Positions 18,167 to 27,339 of a stretch of 64,000 nucleotides of DNA are shown here, in pieces. How positions within the stretch are numbered: position 1 is the first letter of the stretch; each line of letters opens with the position of its first letter. Origin of the DNA: Vibrio bivalvicida. Its GTDB lineage: Bacteria; Pseudomonadota; Gammaproteobacteria; Enterobacterales; Vibrionaceae. The stretch is taken from contig NZ_LLEI02000043.1 of assembly GCF_001399455.2 (NCBI RefSeq), forward strand, positions 124,001 to 188,000, in the 5' to 3' direction. Made by a program: the position numbers and the translations under genes. A model generated the notes under the pieces. The model was not told the origin of the DNA, did not search any database, and saw only the letters and a program-made list of their open reading frames with translations.

Positions 18167-19351
18167 TTATGTATGCTGAAATTGAGTTCGTATCTTTTTA
18201 CAATTTTCATGAATGTCGAACTCATGCTCGATGAGTAAGCGCGCTTGTTCTGCTAAACGAACTCTCAGCTCTGAGTTCTCAAGCATCTTCTTCAGTGCTT
18301 CTGCTAGAGAGTTTGGGTTATGCTGCTCTACCATCAGACCTGTTTTTCCATTGAAGATGACTTCTGGAATGCCCGTAACATCAGTGGAAACGCATGGTGT
18401 CCCTAACGCCATAGCTTCGAGTAATACGGTCGGCAAACCATCACGATTTCCGTCTTCTCCAACTACGCACGGCGCGGCGAATACTGCCGCATTACGTAGG
18501 CGAGCTTTTACCTCTTTCTGTGGTAAAGAACCTTGCATTGTGACTACATCTTGGACACCGAGCGCGTGAATTTGCTGTTCTATCTCTGTCTTTAGCTCCC
18601 CGTCACCAATTAGCTCGCACTGAAACACAACGCCTTGTTGTTTAAGCAAGTGACAAGCAGCAACAAGATCGCAGAATCCTTTTTTTTCAACTAATCGGCC
18701 AATAGCGCAAATTCGAGGTTCACGCTGATTAGGAGAGGTATAGGGGAAATCGTTTAGATCTAAGCCGTTATATATTCGAATAACTTTGCTCGTGTCTACG
18801 CCTAGTTCCTCTGTTAAATAGCTTTGATTAAAATTGCTCACTGTGATGGCACGCTGTGCTTGAGAAAATTTAACCGTGAGTGCTGCAAAGTCATTATCTT
18901 GGTGAAATATATCTTTTGCGTGAGCGGTAAATGTGAAGGGAACATGAGTTATAGCTGAAGCGATTTGAGCCACAGATGTTGACGTGGTCGCAAAGTGAGC
19001 GTGCAGGTGAGTAATGCCCATACGGCTGATATGAAGAGACAGCTCTAATGCTTGAAGTATCTCTCTAGCACTGGCACTTGGGTATCTGCCGAGAATGTTC
19101 CACACCTCTGGAAAGCGACGCGATACTTTTTTCTGCCGTTCCCAAAAGGTACTTGCGCGGTCAGCTTTTGCTGGCAAATAGGTTACTGGTGCCTTAACAC
19201 GCGCAATAATATCTTGAAAATGGGTATCTTGGGGGGGTAACAATGCGAAGATATGGATGTTTACCCCGGCTCGTTCGTGAGCCAGAATCTCATTGACGAT
19301 AAAGGTCTCTGAGTAGCGCGGATATCGTTTGACGACGTAGGCAACATACAT
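18167..19351 (-). CDS. Glycosyltransferase family 4 protein (exopolysaccharide type)
   Basis: A 394-residue GT-B enzyme. It begins MYVAYVVKRYPRYSETFIVN, a start typical of the colanic-acid/exopolysaccharide WcaL-type group, with the HLHAHFATTS motif near residue 110 and a donor domain with GRLVEKKGFCDLV, CELIGDGEL and GLPTVLLEAMALGTPCVS. It belongs to the same minus-strand operon as the other glycosyltransferases (68 bases downstream of the first gene). The best fit is a role in building the same oligosaccharide or glycolipid. Confidence 0.92.
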   Translation of the reverse strand: MYVAYVVKRYPRYSETFIVNEILAHERAGVNIHIFALLPPQDTHFQDIIARVKAPVTYLPAKADRASTFWERQKKVSRRFPEVWNILGRYPSASAREILQALELSLHISRMGITHLHAHFATTSTSVAQIASAITHVPFTFTAHAKDIFHQDNDFAALTVKFSQAQRAITVSNFNQSYLTEELGVDTSKVIRIYNGLDLNDFPYTSPNQREPRICAIGRLVEKKGFCDLVAACHLLKQQGVVFQCELIGDGELKTEIEQQIHALGVQDVVTMQGSLPQKEVKARLRNAAVFAAPCVVGEDGNRDGLPTVLLEAMALGTPCVSTDVTGIPEVIFNGKTGLMVEQHNPNSLAEALKKMLENSELRVRLAEQARLLIEHEFDIHENCKKIRTQFQHT

Positions 19352-19419
19352 AGGACTATTCCTTCCATTGAGTAAGTTTTCGCTAAGCCCTAACCAACGC
19401 TATGTTTCTATTGTTTTTA

Positions 19420-20601
19420 TTAGTTTGTTTTTTGCGCAACAAGTAATCTGTCTAGCTTTTCCATTCCGTTTAAATGGATCTTGTCAGGAAATGGCAATAG
19501 CGCCTCCTGAGAAAAGAGTTTGTTGGCAATTTTCTTACCTAACACACTAGGCGTAAGTTCATTTGGGTGAATACATTCAAATATTTCTAATCGACTAAAA
19601 CACTGCGCGCGAAGCAGTTGTTCGGCGACAGGAGTGACTCTTGGGACTATGATTGCCGGCTTTTTAACTGATAAAATTTCACATATGGTGTTGTAACCTC
19701 CCATTGCTACGACCAAATCTGCGGCAGAAAGGTAGCTAATAAAGTGGGGAGTGAACTCCAACAGAGTAACATGTGGCATTGAACTCGCGAGATGACGTAG
19801 TTGTTCCACACCAGCATCATTCATCTCAGGCCCATAAAATACGACTGTGTTGACTTGGTGACCCCATGCACTTTGAGCTAATGCTTGCAAGTAGGTTGTA
19901 AGCACAAGACTTCCATCGTCCCCTCCACCTGCTGCTGCAACGATAAGCTTGCGATCTGTTGAGGCTAAGCCGTTTTGAACTTGATTTCTTTCATCAGGCT
20001 GTTCAGTGCGTTGTAGATAGCCACAAAATTGGGTTTTTTGTGCGATGCTAGAAGGGAAGCGATACTCCGCGGTGACATCAAAGATCTTTTGTTCACCAAC
20101 AACTAACACTTGATCATAGTACTTCTCTACTAATTGGTAATAGCCATTTTTTTGCCAGATATGCTGCGTCACCTGTGGTGAATCCAATATATCTCTTAGC
20201 AGCAGTACACACCGTGGTGATTTATGCTGTGAGGAAAGAAATAATAGCGTTTGTTTAAGCTCACCATTGAGCCCTTCGGGCTTTTTATCGACTAAAAGTA
20301 GATCGGGTTTATAAGAGGCCACAATCTGATGTATGACTGCTGATCTAGATTGCACAAGTTGCTCTGCGCTATAACAAGCCAGCTTTGCTGAGTAGCGGCC
20401 CGATTTTGAACGTTGCAGACAAGGTAGTTTGACATAGTCGATCTGTGGATGCGTGCGGAATGCGTGCAACATGGGAGAGCCAGTGATCAGCAAAATATAC
20501 AGATCACTGTGTCGACTAACCAGCTCATTGGCAATAGCCACCATACGGCGAATATTCCCTAGGCCATAACTATCATGTGAATAAAACAGCAGCTTTTTCA
20601 T
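19420..20601 (-). CDS. MurG-like (GT28/COG4671-type) glycosyltransferase
   Basis: A 393-residue protein beginning MKKLLFYSHDSYGLGNIRRM, characteristic of predicted glycosyltransferases related to MurG (COG4671 type, by recognition). The C-terminal domain has LIVAAAGGGDDG, ADLVVAMGGYNTICEILSVK and PAIIVPRVTPVAEQLLRA, the UDP-sugar-binding region. It is the first gene of the operon running to 12883. The 183 bases upstream should carry the operon promoter. It probably adds the first or second sugar to the product later exported by the ABC transporter (inference). Confidence 0.87.
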   Translation of the reverse strand: MKKLLFYSHDSYGLGNIRRMVAIANELVSRHSDLYILLITGSPMLHAFRTHPQIDYVKLPCLQRSKSGRYSAKLACYSAEQLVQSRSAVIHQIVASYKPDLLLVDKKPEGLNGELKQTLLFLSSQHKSPRCVLLLRDILDSPQVTQHIWQKNGYYQLVEKYYDQVLVVGEQKIFDVTAEYRFPSSIAQKTQFCGYLQRTEQPDERNQVQNGLASTDRKLIVAAAGGGDDGSLVLTTYLQALAQSAWGHQVNTVVFYGPEMNDAGVEQLRHLASSMPHVTLLEFTPHFISYLSAADLVVAMGGYNTICEILSVKKPAIIVPRVTPVAEQLLRAQCFSRLEIFECIHPNELTPSVLGKKIANKLFSQEALLPFPDKIHLNGMEKLDRLLVAQKTN

Positions 20602-20784
20602 GTGAGCTTTTGCTTCTCTGACTATCTTCTGAATAATGTGAGTTTGTTAATACTTAAGTTTAGAACTCTCTGAAGTATAGTCGTGAGTTTCCTTTCTTTG
20701 AGCTCGGATTACTTGAAAAGTATCAATGCGGCGAGCTACCGTTTTAGAGAGACTTAGTTATGTTATTGATGCCTATTCTAATTT

Positions 20785-21396
20785 TTAGTTTTTTAACCCC
20801 AGAGCTAATCCGAATAGCAGTAGCCCTGCGCCACATAATTGATTAAGTCGATGCTTGGCTTTACTCAGTGTGGTTTGCAGCTTATTAGAGGAGAACAGCA
20901 GCGCGACTAGTACAAACCATAGGCCGTGTAGAAGCATCATATAGCCACCATAGATCAGTGCGTTGTTGTTACTTGATGCGTCATTGGTCATTACCTGACT
21001 AAAAATACTCAAGAAAAACAGCATGGTTTTAGGGTTGAGCACATTGCAAAGAAAGCCTTCCCCTAGATAGCGCCAAGCGGATTTGGCTGCGCTCGGCTCG
21101 ATTGGATTAGACGGCGCTGAGGATTGTGCCAAAAGGCCCTTTAACCCTAAGTAAATTAAGTATCCGGCACCTAGGTATCGAACCAGATTAAACAGCCAGG
21201 CATTTTGTGAGATTAGGTAACTAATACCGAGCATCGAGTAAGCAATATGAACTCCGATGGCAAAACTGATACCCAATGCACTCATGACACCCGCTTTACG
21301 GCCATGATTAAGACTGTTTTTAAGTACCAGAACAAAATCAGCTCCCGGACTAATAACGATTAAGATGCCCAATAGCGCTAAACTTACTAACTCCAT
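20785..21396 (-). CDS. LysE/RhtB-family amino-acid exporter
   Basis: A 203-residue membrane protein. The start at 21396 (MELVSLALLGILIVISPGAD) is preferred: it gives the usual family length and has GGGAATAA-like purines upstream, whereas the upstream in-frame ATG would add 33 polar residues. The signature SPGADFVLVLKNSLNHGRKAG and NPKTMLFFLSIFSQ identify the family, which exports amino acids and derivatives. It is divergent from a LysR gene that probably regulates it. Confidence 0.9.
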   Translation of the reverse strand: MELVSLALLGILIVISPGADFVLVLKNSLNHGRKAGVMSALGISFAIGVHIAYSMLGISYLISQNAWLFNLVRYLGAGYLIYLGLKGLLAQSSAPSNPIEPSAAKSAWRYLGEGFLCNVLNPKTMLFFLSIFSQVMTNDASSNNNALIYGGYMMLLHGLWFVLVALLFSSNKLQTTLSKAKHRLNQLCGAGLLLFGLALGLKN

Positions 21397-21497
21397 ATTT
21401 ATTCCCAGTTTGATTGGATTGTGGCTGGCATTGTAGGTAAATCTGGTTGTGCCTATAATCGAAATGAATTCTAGTTTTATGTGAGAAAAGTTCACTA

Positions 21498-22358
21498 ATG
21501 AGGCATCTTAAATCCTTCTATGTTTTTCATGTTGCAGCGCAGTGCTCAAATTACAGCGAGGCTGCAGAGCAACTGAACATTACGCACGGTGCAGTCAGCA
21601 AGCAGATTAAAGTGCTGGAAAACTATCTCGACCAGACCTTATTTGTGAAGCAAGGAAGAAATGTCCGCTTGAGTCAGCAAGGTGAGCTGCTGAAAACCTA
21701 TACAGAGCAGGCTTTTCAAGCGCTTGAAACGGGTGTGGCTAAGTTAGAAACACAAAATCAAAACGTACTAGAAGTCTCCTGTGAGCCGACACTAACCATG
21801 CGTTGGTTAATGCCTAGATTGTCTACGTTTAATGACGACTTCGCGACGGATGTGCGCTTATCAACCGCAGGCGGAGCAATCAATCTGGAGCGATCTGGAT
21901 TATCCATGGCGATACGACGAGATGACTTTGCTATTCCCCATGACTATCAGCAAACTCCTTTAATTGAAGAGTGGGTTGGACCTGTGATGTCACCAGAGTA
22001 CTGGCAACAAGTCGAACAGGATTTGAGCGTCATGAAACTGCTGCACAGTCAGACACGTCCATTGGCTTGGGAAAATTGGTGCAACGAGCGAAACAGACCG
22101 AAACTGCTATCCAATGAGCAACAGACTTTTGCTCATTTTTACTTCTCACTTCAAGCCAGTGTTGATGGGCTAGGAGCAACGATAGGCTCTTACCCCTTGG
22201 TTGCTGATGACTTGCAACGTGGTAACCTCATCGCCCCGTTTGGTTTTGTCCCGTCGGGGCATAGCTACATCTTACTCAGCAAAAATCAGTCAGCCACAAA
22301 ATTAGAAGAGCAGTTTCGATTGTGGCTACTGGAATCCTTTAAACAATGTAAACCTTAG
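21498..22358 (+). CDS. LysR-family regulator (GcvA-like)
   Basis: A 286-residue LysR protein. The HTH region begins MRHLKSFYVFHVAAQCSNYS and contains EAAEQLNITHGAVSKQIKVLE, cut here as AAEQLNITHGAVSKQI, a sequence type typical of the GcvA/AmpR branch. The effector-binding domain follows. It is divergent from the LysE exporter, with a 101-base gap, and is likely its activator in response to an amino acid. It is convergent with the LacI gene. Confidence 0.92.
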   Translation: MRHLKSFYVFHVAAQCSNYSEAAEQLNITHGAVSKQIKVLENYLDQTLFVKQGRNVRLSQQGELLKTYTEQAFQALETGVAKLETQNQNVLEVSCEPTLTMRWLMPRLSTFNDDFATDVRLSTAGGAINLERSGLSMAIRRDDFAIPHDYQQTPLIEEWVGPVMSPEYWQQVEQDLSVMKLLHSQTRPLAWENWCNERNRPKLLSNEQQTFAHFYFSLQASVDGLGATIGSYPLVADDLQRGNLIAPFGFVPSGHSYILLSKNQSATKLEEQFRLWLLESFKQCKP

Positions 22359-22407
22359 CTCGATGAACAGCTTATAAATTCGGACGTTGATTGAATAAAC
22401 TCGCGAT

Positions 22408-23436
22408 TTAATTGATCGAAGTGCTGGCCCTTCGCGTCAGCTTAAAACCGATATCTGTCACGGCTTCGACTCGGTCGCCTTTGATCTGGTGGAGCAGCTT
22501 TTCTGCCGCTTTGGTTCCCATTCGCTCGTAGTCGACTTCGGCACTGGTTAGGCTCGGGTAGGCATGCTCTGCCATTGAAGATCCCTCTAAACAGATGATC
22601 GCAATATCGGTTGGCACCTTGAGCACTCTACGGTGGCATTCAAATAAGGCACCGATGGCAATCTCTTCATGGCTACATACCAATGCATTGAGAGTGGAGT
22701 CGCGCAGCAGTAGCTTCGCTAAACCTTCGGCTCCAAGTTGTGAAGAAGGGGCCTCGTGCGTGGTTAGAAAGTGATCCGGTGTTAGGTAGTTTTCTATCAT
22801 CGCGCTTTGCCAACCATGGAGTTTGCGCTGGAGGGTTGAATGCTCACCACGTGCACCAATAAAGCCAACATTATTAAAGCCTTGCTCGATAATATGCTTG
22901 GTACAGGACTTCCCGATGTCGAAGTGATCGACACCAATATTCAAGTACTGGGCGGTAGACGTTAGCTCGGCTATCTCAAGTACTGGTGTATTTGCTGCTT
23001 CTAACAACTGGTGGGTGCGTTTGCTGTGTTCGCCACCAAACAGTACCACCCCGGCAGGGCGACTTTCGAGAAAGGTTGAAAGCAGTTTTTCTTCTTGATC
23101 TACCGAGTAGTCACTGTAGCCGAGAATCAGTTGGTAACCCGCTTTGTTTAGGGTTTGCTGGAAGCTAGGTAGAAACAAGGCACAAGATTTATCGATCAAT
23201 GAAGGCAGGATCAAAGCAATGGAATAGCTTTCAGCTGAGGCCAATGCACCCGCCGCTTTATTGGGAATATAACCTAGCTCATCAACGACTTGTTGAATCT
23301 TTTCTCGCAATTTATCAGACACCAAGTCTGGCGTTCTTAATGCTCGCGAAACGGTCATCGAACCGACACCGGCTTTTTTGGCTACATCGGCAAGTGTGAC
23401 TTTTCCAGTGCTTCTGCGTTTTCGCGGTTCGCTCAT
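22408..23436 (-). CDS. LacI-family transcriptional regulator of the adjacent PTS
   Basis: A 342-residue LacI/GalR protein. HTH in VTLADVAKKAGVGSMTVSRA (residues ~13-32), hinge LGYIPNKAAGALAS with the minor-groove-binding Ala/Leu region, and a sugar-binding core. It is closest in style to GntR-type gluconate repressors by eye. It is divergent from an ascorbate-family PTS operon, and three palindromes of the core TAGCGCTA lie between the two genes, so it is almost certainly the repressor of that operon and of itself. Confidence 0.93.
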   Translation of the reverse strand: MSEPRKRRSTGKVTLADVAKKAGVGSMTVSRALRTPDLVSDKLREKIQQVVDELGYIPNKAAGALASAESYSIALILPSLIDKSCALFLPSFQQTLNKAGYQLILGYSDYSVDQEEKLLSTFLESRPAGVVLFGGEHSKRTHQLLEAANTPVLEIAELTSTAQYLNIGVDHFDIGKSCTKHIIEQGFNNVGFIGARGEHSTLQRKLHGWQSAMIENYLTPDHFLTTHEAPSSQLGAEGLAKLLLRDSTLNALVCSHEEIAIGALFECHRRVLKVPTDIAIICLEGSSMAEHAYPSLTSAEVDYERMGTKAAEKLLHQIKGDRVEAVTDIGFKLTRRASTSIN

Positions 23437-23560
23437 TTTTTTATTTTCGTTTTTTATCTATTAATTCGCCGCGACATCTTATCACAGCCCTTGGGTTGAA
23501 ATGATATTAGCGCATTAGATGGTGATCACAAGCATATGAAACCGCATTAAGATTAATAAA

Positions 23561-23608
23561 TGGTAGCGCTATCACAGTTTATGATAGCGCTACCAGATAG
23601 CGCTATCA
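23561..23608. promoter_or_regulatory. Triple LacI-type operator
   Basis: Three copies of a palindrome with core TAGCGCTA: TGGTAGCGCTATCA (23561-23574), TGATAGCGCTACCA (23582-23595, the inverse complement of the first) and AGATAGCGCTATCA (23595-23608, with GATAGCGCTATC a perfect dyad). Even-length palindromes with a central CG are typical LacI-family operators. A weak CRP-like site (TTAGATGGTGATCACA, 23515-23530) lies upstream. The repressor at 22408-23436 is the expected ligand. Confidence 0.82.
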
Positions 23609-23686
23609 TTTGTGATCATTGTCCGGTTTTTCCACAGGGAACATCGTTAGAGTAGCGCCATCAAAACAACAAATCGGAAAGATCCA

Positions 23687-24130
23687 ATGCTAAGTGAACT
23701 GATTACCTCAGATGTGATTCGAGTCCATGCTGAAGCCAGTGACTGGGAAGACGCTGTTCAAAAATCGTGTCAGGCATTGCTTGATAATGGCGCTGTTGAG
23801 CCAAGCTACGTAGAGGCGATTTTTCGCTCGCATCAAGAGCTAGGTCCTTACTATGTCGTTGGCCCTGGTATGGCGATGCCGCATGCAAGACCAGAAGATG
23901 GCGTTAATCGTTTATCACTTGCGATCACTGTGATTCAAAACGGCGTTAACTTTGACTCTGAAGGTAATGACCCTGTGAAGATGTTGGTGACGCTAGCGGC
24001 AACGGATAGCGATAGCCATGTCGGTGCTATTTCAAAACTGGCTGAGCTGTTTATGAATGAAGAGCATGTAGAGCAAATCTGCAACGCTCAATCTGTCGAT
24101 GACGTTTTAGCCGTCATCAAGAATTACTAA
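23687..24130 (+). CDS. PTS EIIA component, ascorbate (UlaC/SgaA)-like
   Basis: A 147-residue EIIA of the mannitol/fructose fold. The phosphorylated His is in YVVGPGMAMPHARPEDG (near residue 66). It accepts phosphate from HPr and passes it to EIIB. First gene of a three-gene PTS operon downstream of the LacI operators; 56 bases separate it from EIIB. The ascorbate-family assignment rests mainly on the partner EIIC. Confidence 0.9.
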   Translation: MLSELITSDVIRVHAEASDWEDAVQKSCQALLDNGAVEPSYVEAIFRSHQELGPYYVVGPGMAMPHARPEDGVNRLSLAITVIQNGVNFDSEGNDPVKMLVTLAATDSDSHVGAISKLAELFMNEEHVEQICNAQSVDDVLAVIKNY

Positions 24131-24186
24131 AACATCACTCCTGACTATCACCCCTATAGATATCAAGAATAAAAAGGTACTGAATT

Positions 24187-24474
24187 ATGAAAATTATGGT
24201 TGTTTGTGGACACGGTCTTGGCACGAGCCTGATGATGGAAATGAGCATCAAGGGCATTGTCAAAGAGCTTGAGATTAATGCAGCGGTTGATCACATTGAT
24301 TTAGGCAGTGCAAAAGGCACAGATTGTGACATCTTTATTGGTACTAACGATATTACTGACCAATTGAAAGCACTCGATGTTGAACCGAAAATCGTCAGCC
24401 TAGACAACATGGTTGATAAAGTGGCAATGAAAGAGCGTTTATCTGCGGCTTTACAAGAACTTGGCGCACTATAG
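24187..24474 (+). CDS. PTS EIIB component, ascorbate (UlaB/SgaB)-like
   Basis: A 95-residue EIIB. The phosphorylated Cys is at residue 8 in MKIMVVCGHGLGTSLMMEM, typical of the lactate-loop of UlaB/GatB-type EIIB proteins. It sits nine bases before the EIIC gene and is phosphorylated by the upstream EIIA. The remainder (DHIDLGSAKGTDCDIFIGTN) matches the small Rossmann-like EIIB fold. Confidence 0.92.
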   Translation: MKIMVVCGHGLGTSLMMEMSIKGIVKELEINAAVDHIDLGSAKGTDCDIFIGTNDITDQLKALDVEPKIVSLDNMVDKVAMKERLSAALQELGAL

Positions 24475-24483
24475 GGAGCCATT

Positions 24484-25740
24484 ATGGAATTCTTTAGTTT
24501 CTTAATGAACGATGTCCTATCAGAACCTGCGGTTCTGGTCGGTCTTATCGCTCTTATCGGCCTAATCGCTCAGAAAAAGTCGGTGACAGAATGTATTAAA
24601 GGCACAGTAAAAACCATTCTCGGTTTTATCATCTTGGGCGCTGGTGCTGGCTTAGTTGTTACCTCCCTAGGTGATTTTGCGACTATCTTCCAACAAGCGT
24701 TTGGTATTACAGGTGTTGTACCAAACAACGAAGCGATTGTGTCAATTGCTCAAGAAGCATTTGGTAAAGAGATGGCGATGATCATGTTCTTTGCGATGCT
24801 GGTGAACATTCTGATCGCTCGTCTAACGCCATGGAAATTTATCTTCCTGACAGGTCACCACACGTTATTTATGTCGATGATGGTGGCAGCGATCCTTTCT
24901 TCAAGCGGAATGAGTGGTGTACCTCTTATTGCACTAGGTTCTTTGGTTGTTGGCTCAGTGATGGTGTTTTTCCCAGCTATCGCGCACCGTTACATGAAGC
25001 AAGTTACAGGTTCTGATGATGTGGCTATTGGTCACTTCTCGACACTCTCCTATGTGCTAGCGGGCTTTATTGGCAGCAAGTTTGGTAATAAAGAGCACTC
25101 GACAGAAGAGATGAACGTACCAAAGAGTTTGTTGTTCTTGCGTGATACGCCAGTCGCTATCTCTTTCACTATGGGCATCATCTTTATGGTGACCTGTATT
25201 TTCGCTGGCGGTGACTTTGTTCGCGAAGTGAGTGGTGGTAAACACTGGTTTATGTTTGCCCTGATGCAGTCGATTACGTTTGCTGGTGGTGTTTACGTTA
25301 TCTTGCAAGGTGTGCGTATGGTTATCGCTGAAATCGTTCCTGCATTTAAAGGTATTTCAGACAAGCTTGTGCCAAACGCTAAACCGGCTCTCGATTGTCC
25401 TGTGGTATTCCCGTATGCGCCAAATGCCGTACTGGTTGGTTTCTTATCCAGTTTTTCTGCGGGTTTGCTAGGTATGTTCCTACTTTACGTGATGGGCTTA
25501 ACTGTGATTATTCCGGGCGTGGTACCGCACTTCTTCGTCGGTGCAGCAGCGGGTGTATTTGGTAACGCAACAGGTGGCCGCCGTGGTGCAATCTTAGGTG
25601 CTTTTGCACAAGGTCTACTGATTACCTTCCTACCAGTATTCCTAATGCCAGTATTAGGCGACCTAGGCTTTGCTAACACAACATTCAGCGACGCAGACTT
25701 CGGTGCAGTTGGTATCTTACTTGGTTTGATTGTTCGCTAA
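24484..25740 (+). CDS. PTS EIIC permease, ascorbate (UlaA/SgaT) family
   Basis: A 418-residue membrane permease with about 11 membrane segments. Motifs typical of UlaA include TILGFIILGAGAGLVVTSL near the N terminus, LTGHHTLFMS and GGRRGAILGAFAQGLLITFLP near the C terminus (given as GGRRGAILGAFAQG). It is slightly shorter than E. coli UlaA (465). No UlaD/E/F/G-type catabolic enzymes follow: the operon ends at a terminator, so the true substrate may be ascorbate or another sugar acid/pentitol-like compound. Confidence 0.92.
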   Translation: MEFFSFLMNDVLSEPAVLVGLIALIGLIAQKKSVTECIKGTVKTILGFIILGAGAGLVVTSLGDFATIFQQAFGITGVVPNNEAIVSIAQEAFGKEMAMIMFFAMLVNILIARLTPWKFIFLTGHHTLFMSMMVAAILSSSGMSGVPLIALGSLVVGSVMVFFPAIAHRYMKQVTGSDDVAIGHFSTLSYVLAGFIGSKFGNKEHSTEEMNVPKSLLFLRDTPVAISFTMGIIFMVTCIFAGGDFVREVSGGKHWFMFALMQSITFAGGVYVILQGVRMVIAEIVPAFKGISDKLVPNAKPALDCPVVFPYAPNAVLVGFLSSFSAGLLGMFLLYVMGLTVIIPGVVPHFFVGAAAGVFGNATGGRRGAILGAFAQGLLITFLPVFLMPVLGDLGFANTTFSDADFGAVGILLGLIVR

Positions 25741-25760
25741 TATCAAACTTCAGAAACATA

Positions 25761-25791
25761 AAAGCCTCCCTGTTGAAGTGGAGGCTTTTTT
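25761..25791 (+). terminator. Rho-independent terminator of the PTS operon
   Basis: AAAGCCTCC / GGAGGCTTTTTT stem with a short loop and T tract, 20 bases after the EIIC stop. Confidence 0.9.
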
Positions 25792-25931
25792 GATAGCGAG
25801 AGAACAATCAAGCTGAATCGACGAGTACCCACTCAGTTCGGTGTAGATATTAAATCGAGGAAGTAAGCTATAACTATAAGATAACTATTCACTTATTCGA
25901 ATTAAGACAAGCTTGGCTATGGGAGTATGAA

Positions 25932-26405
25932 ATGACTCATTCTATTGCGATTCAAGACCAAATACCGAACAACCACTGCTATGGATGTGGCGCTGAAAAT
26001 GAACACGGACTGCAAATTAAGAGCTATTGGCAATCAGACAGTGAGGCGAGCTGTGAGTTTGTTCCTCACAAACATCATTGCGCGGGACCAACTCATTTCC
26101 TAAATGGTGGCATCATATCAACCATAATCGATTGCCATTGTGTGTGTATGGCTATCGCGAAGGGATATCAACTCAGCGGGCAAGAAGTCGGCAAAGGAGA
26201 ACCCGTTTGGTTTGCCACGGGGAGTTTAAATATCTCATTCCTTAAACCTGTCGCTATGGATTCTACCGTTACATTGAAAGCCAAGGTTGTCGAAGCATTT
26301 GAGAAAAAGATAGTGCTGGAGTGCGAGCTTCACTCACAAGACAGCGTTTGTTGCCGAGCAGAGGTGATTGCCGTCAAAGTGCCAAATGAGTGGTTTTCTG
26401 GTTGA
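25932..26405 (+). CDS. Hotdog-fold thioesterase (PaaI/DUF4442-like)
   Basis: A 157-residue single-domain hotdog protein. Typical features are the N-terminal NHCYGCGAENEHGLQIKSYW, the central helix preceded by THFLNGGIISTIIDCHCVC (catalytic-type Gly-Gly then Asp), and ATGSLNISFLKPVAMDSTV. Such proteins usually hydrolyse acyl-CoA or aryl-CoA thioesters. The Cys/His-rich N terminus (CYGC, HKHHC) is commonly seen in this subgroup. It stands alone between the PTS terminator and the VC0807-type gene; the in vivo substrate is not indicated. Confidence 0.85.
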   Translation: MTHSIAIQDQIPNNHCYGCGAENEHGLQIKSYWQSDSEASCEFVPHKHHCAGPTHFLNGGIISTIIDCHCVCMAIAKGYQLSGQEVGKGEPVWFATGSLNISFLKPVAMDSTVTLKAKVVEAFEKKIVLECELHSQDSVCCRAEVIAVKVPNEWFSG

Positions 26406-26600
26406 TACTCGCTCCTTACAATATTACGCATCGCGTAAGAATGGCAAGGCGAGACTTATAGACGAAAAAATACTCACAAGCTTTCTATTTCATAAGTCGT
26501 TACACAACTCGGGGTTTAAACGCTTTACATCTTAAGCTAAGCATTGAACACTTCGCTTTGAAACTAAAACAAAGATGACAGAGTAGAGCCAGTAACAATT

Positions 26601-27296
26601 ATGAGTAACACCACGACGAAAAAGTCGAACCCCCTATTTGAGATCCTGTTTAACGTATTTATTCCTTCCTTCATCCTGATGAAGTTTAGTGGCGAAGAGC
26701 ACCTTGGTACTGTCATGGCACTTGTGGTGGCATTGGCATTCCCTATTGTCTACGGCGGTATGGATCTTATCCGTAATAAGAAGTTCAATTTCATTGCTGC
26801 GCTTGGCTTTGTCAGTGTGCTATTGACTGGTGGTATTGGCTTGCTTGAACTTGATACGCGTTGGCTAGCCTTGAAAGAAGCTTTGATTCCCGGCCTTATT
26901 GGATTAGCGGTTTTAGGTTCTACCTTTACCCGTTATCCATTTATGCAGAAGATGATTCTTAACGATACAGTACTAAACCTCGCGGTGATCACTGAGCGTT
27001 TAAAAGAAAACGGTAAGACGGACGCGTTTGAACGTTGCCTGATGTCATCGAACTATTTGTTTGCTAGTACGTTTGCATTTTCTTCAGCGATGAATTATTT
27101 CCTTGCAACTTGGATTGTGACTAGCCCAGCCGGAACCGCAGAGTTCAATGAAGAGCTAGGTAAACTCACCCTATACAGCTACCCAATTATCGCAATCCCT
27201 AGCATGTTGATGATGTTTGGTATCTTCTACTACGTTTGGCGTCAAATTCGCACCATGACGTCACTTGAGACCGAGCAGATTTTCCATTCTAGATAG
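26601..27296 (+). CDS. VC0807-family integral membrane protein
   Basis: A 231-residue inner-membrane protein with about six hydrophobic segments (residues ~10-30, 35-52, 62-82, 92-110, 150-172, 192-215). It resembles the uncharacterised VC0807 family known from Vibrio and relatives; the function is not established. A charged cytoplasmic-type loop (ITERLKENGKTDAFERC) lies in the middle. It is monocistronic, ending at a clear terminator. Confidence 0.82.
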   Translation: MSNTTTKKSNPLFEILFNVFIPSFILMKFSGEEHLGTVMALVVALAFPIVYGGMDLIRNKKFNFIAALGFVSVLLTGGIGLLELDTRWLALKEALIPGLIGLAVLGSTFTRYPFMQKMILNDTVLNLAVITERLKENGKTDAFERCLMSSNYLFASTFAFSSAMNYFLATWIVTSPAGTAEFNEELGKLTLYSYPIIAIPSMLMMFGIFYYVWRQIRTMTSLETEQIFHSR

Positions 27297-27316
27297 GAAT
27301 AGTTGAACAATAGAAG

Positions 27317-27339
27317 GGGACGGATAACGTCCCTTTTTT
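27317..27339 (+). terminator. Rho-independent terminator
   Basis: GGGACG / CGTCCC stem, loop GATAA, followed by TTTTTT; 20 bases after the VC0807-type gene. Confidence 0.88.

Noticed and set aside
23515..23620. Strong CRP sites near the PTS promoter
   Set aside because: Only half sites (TGATCACA, TGTGATCA) are seen; neither has both halves of TGTGA-N6-TCACA.
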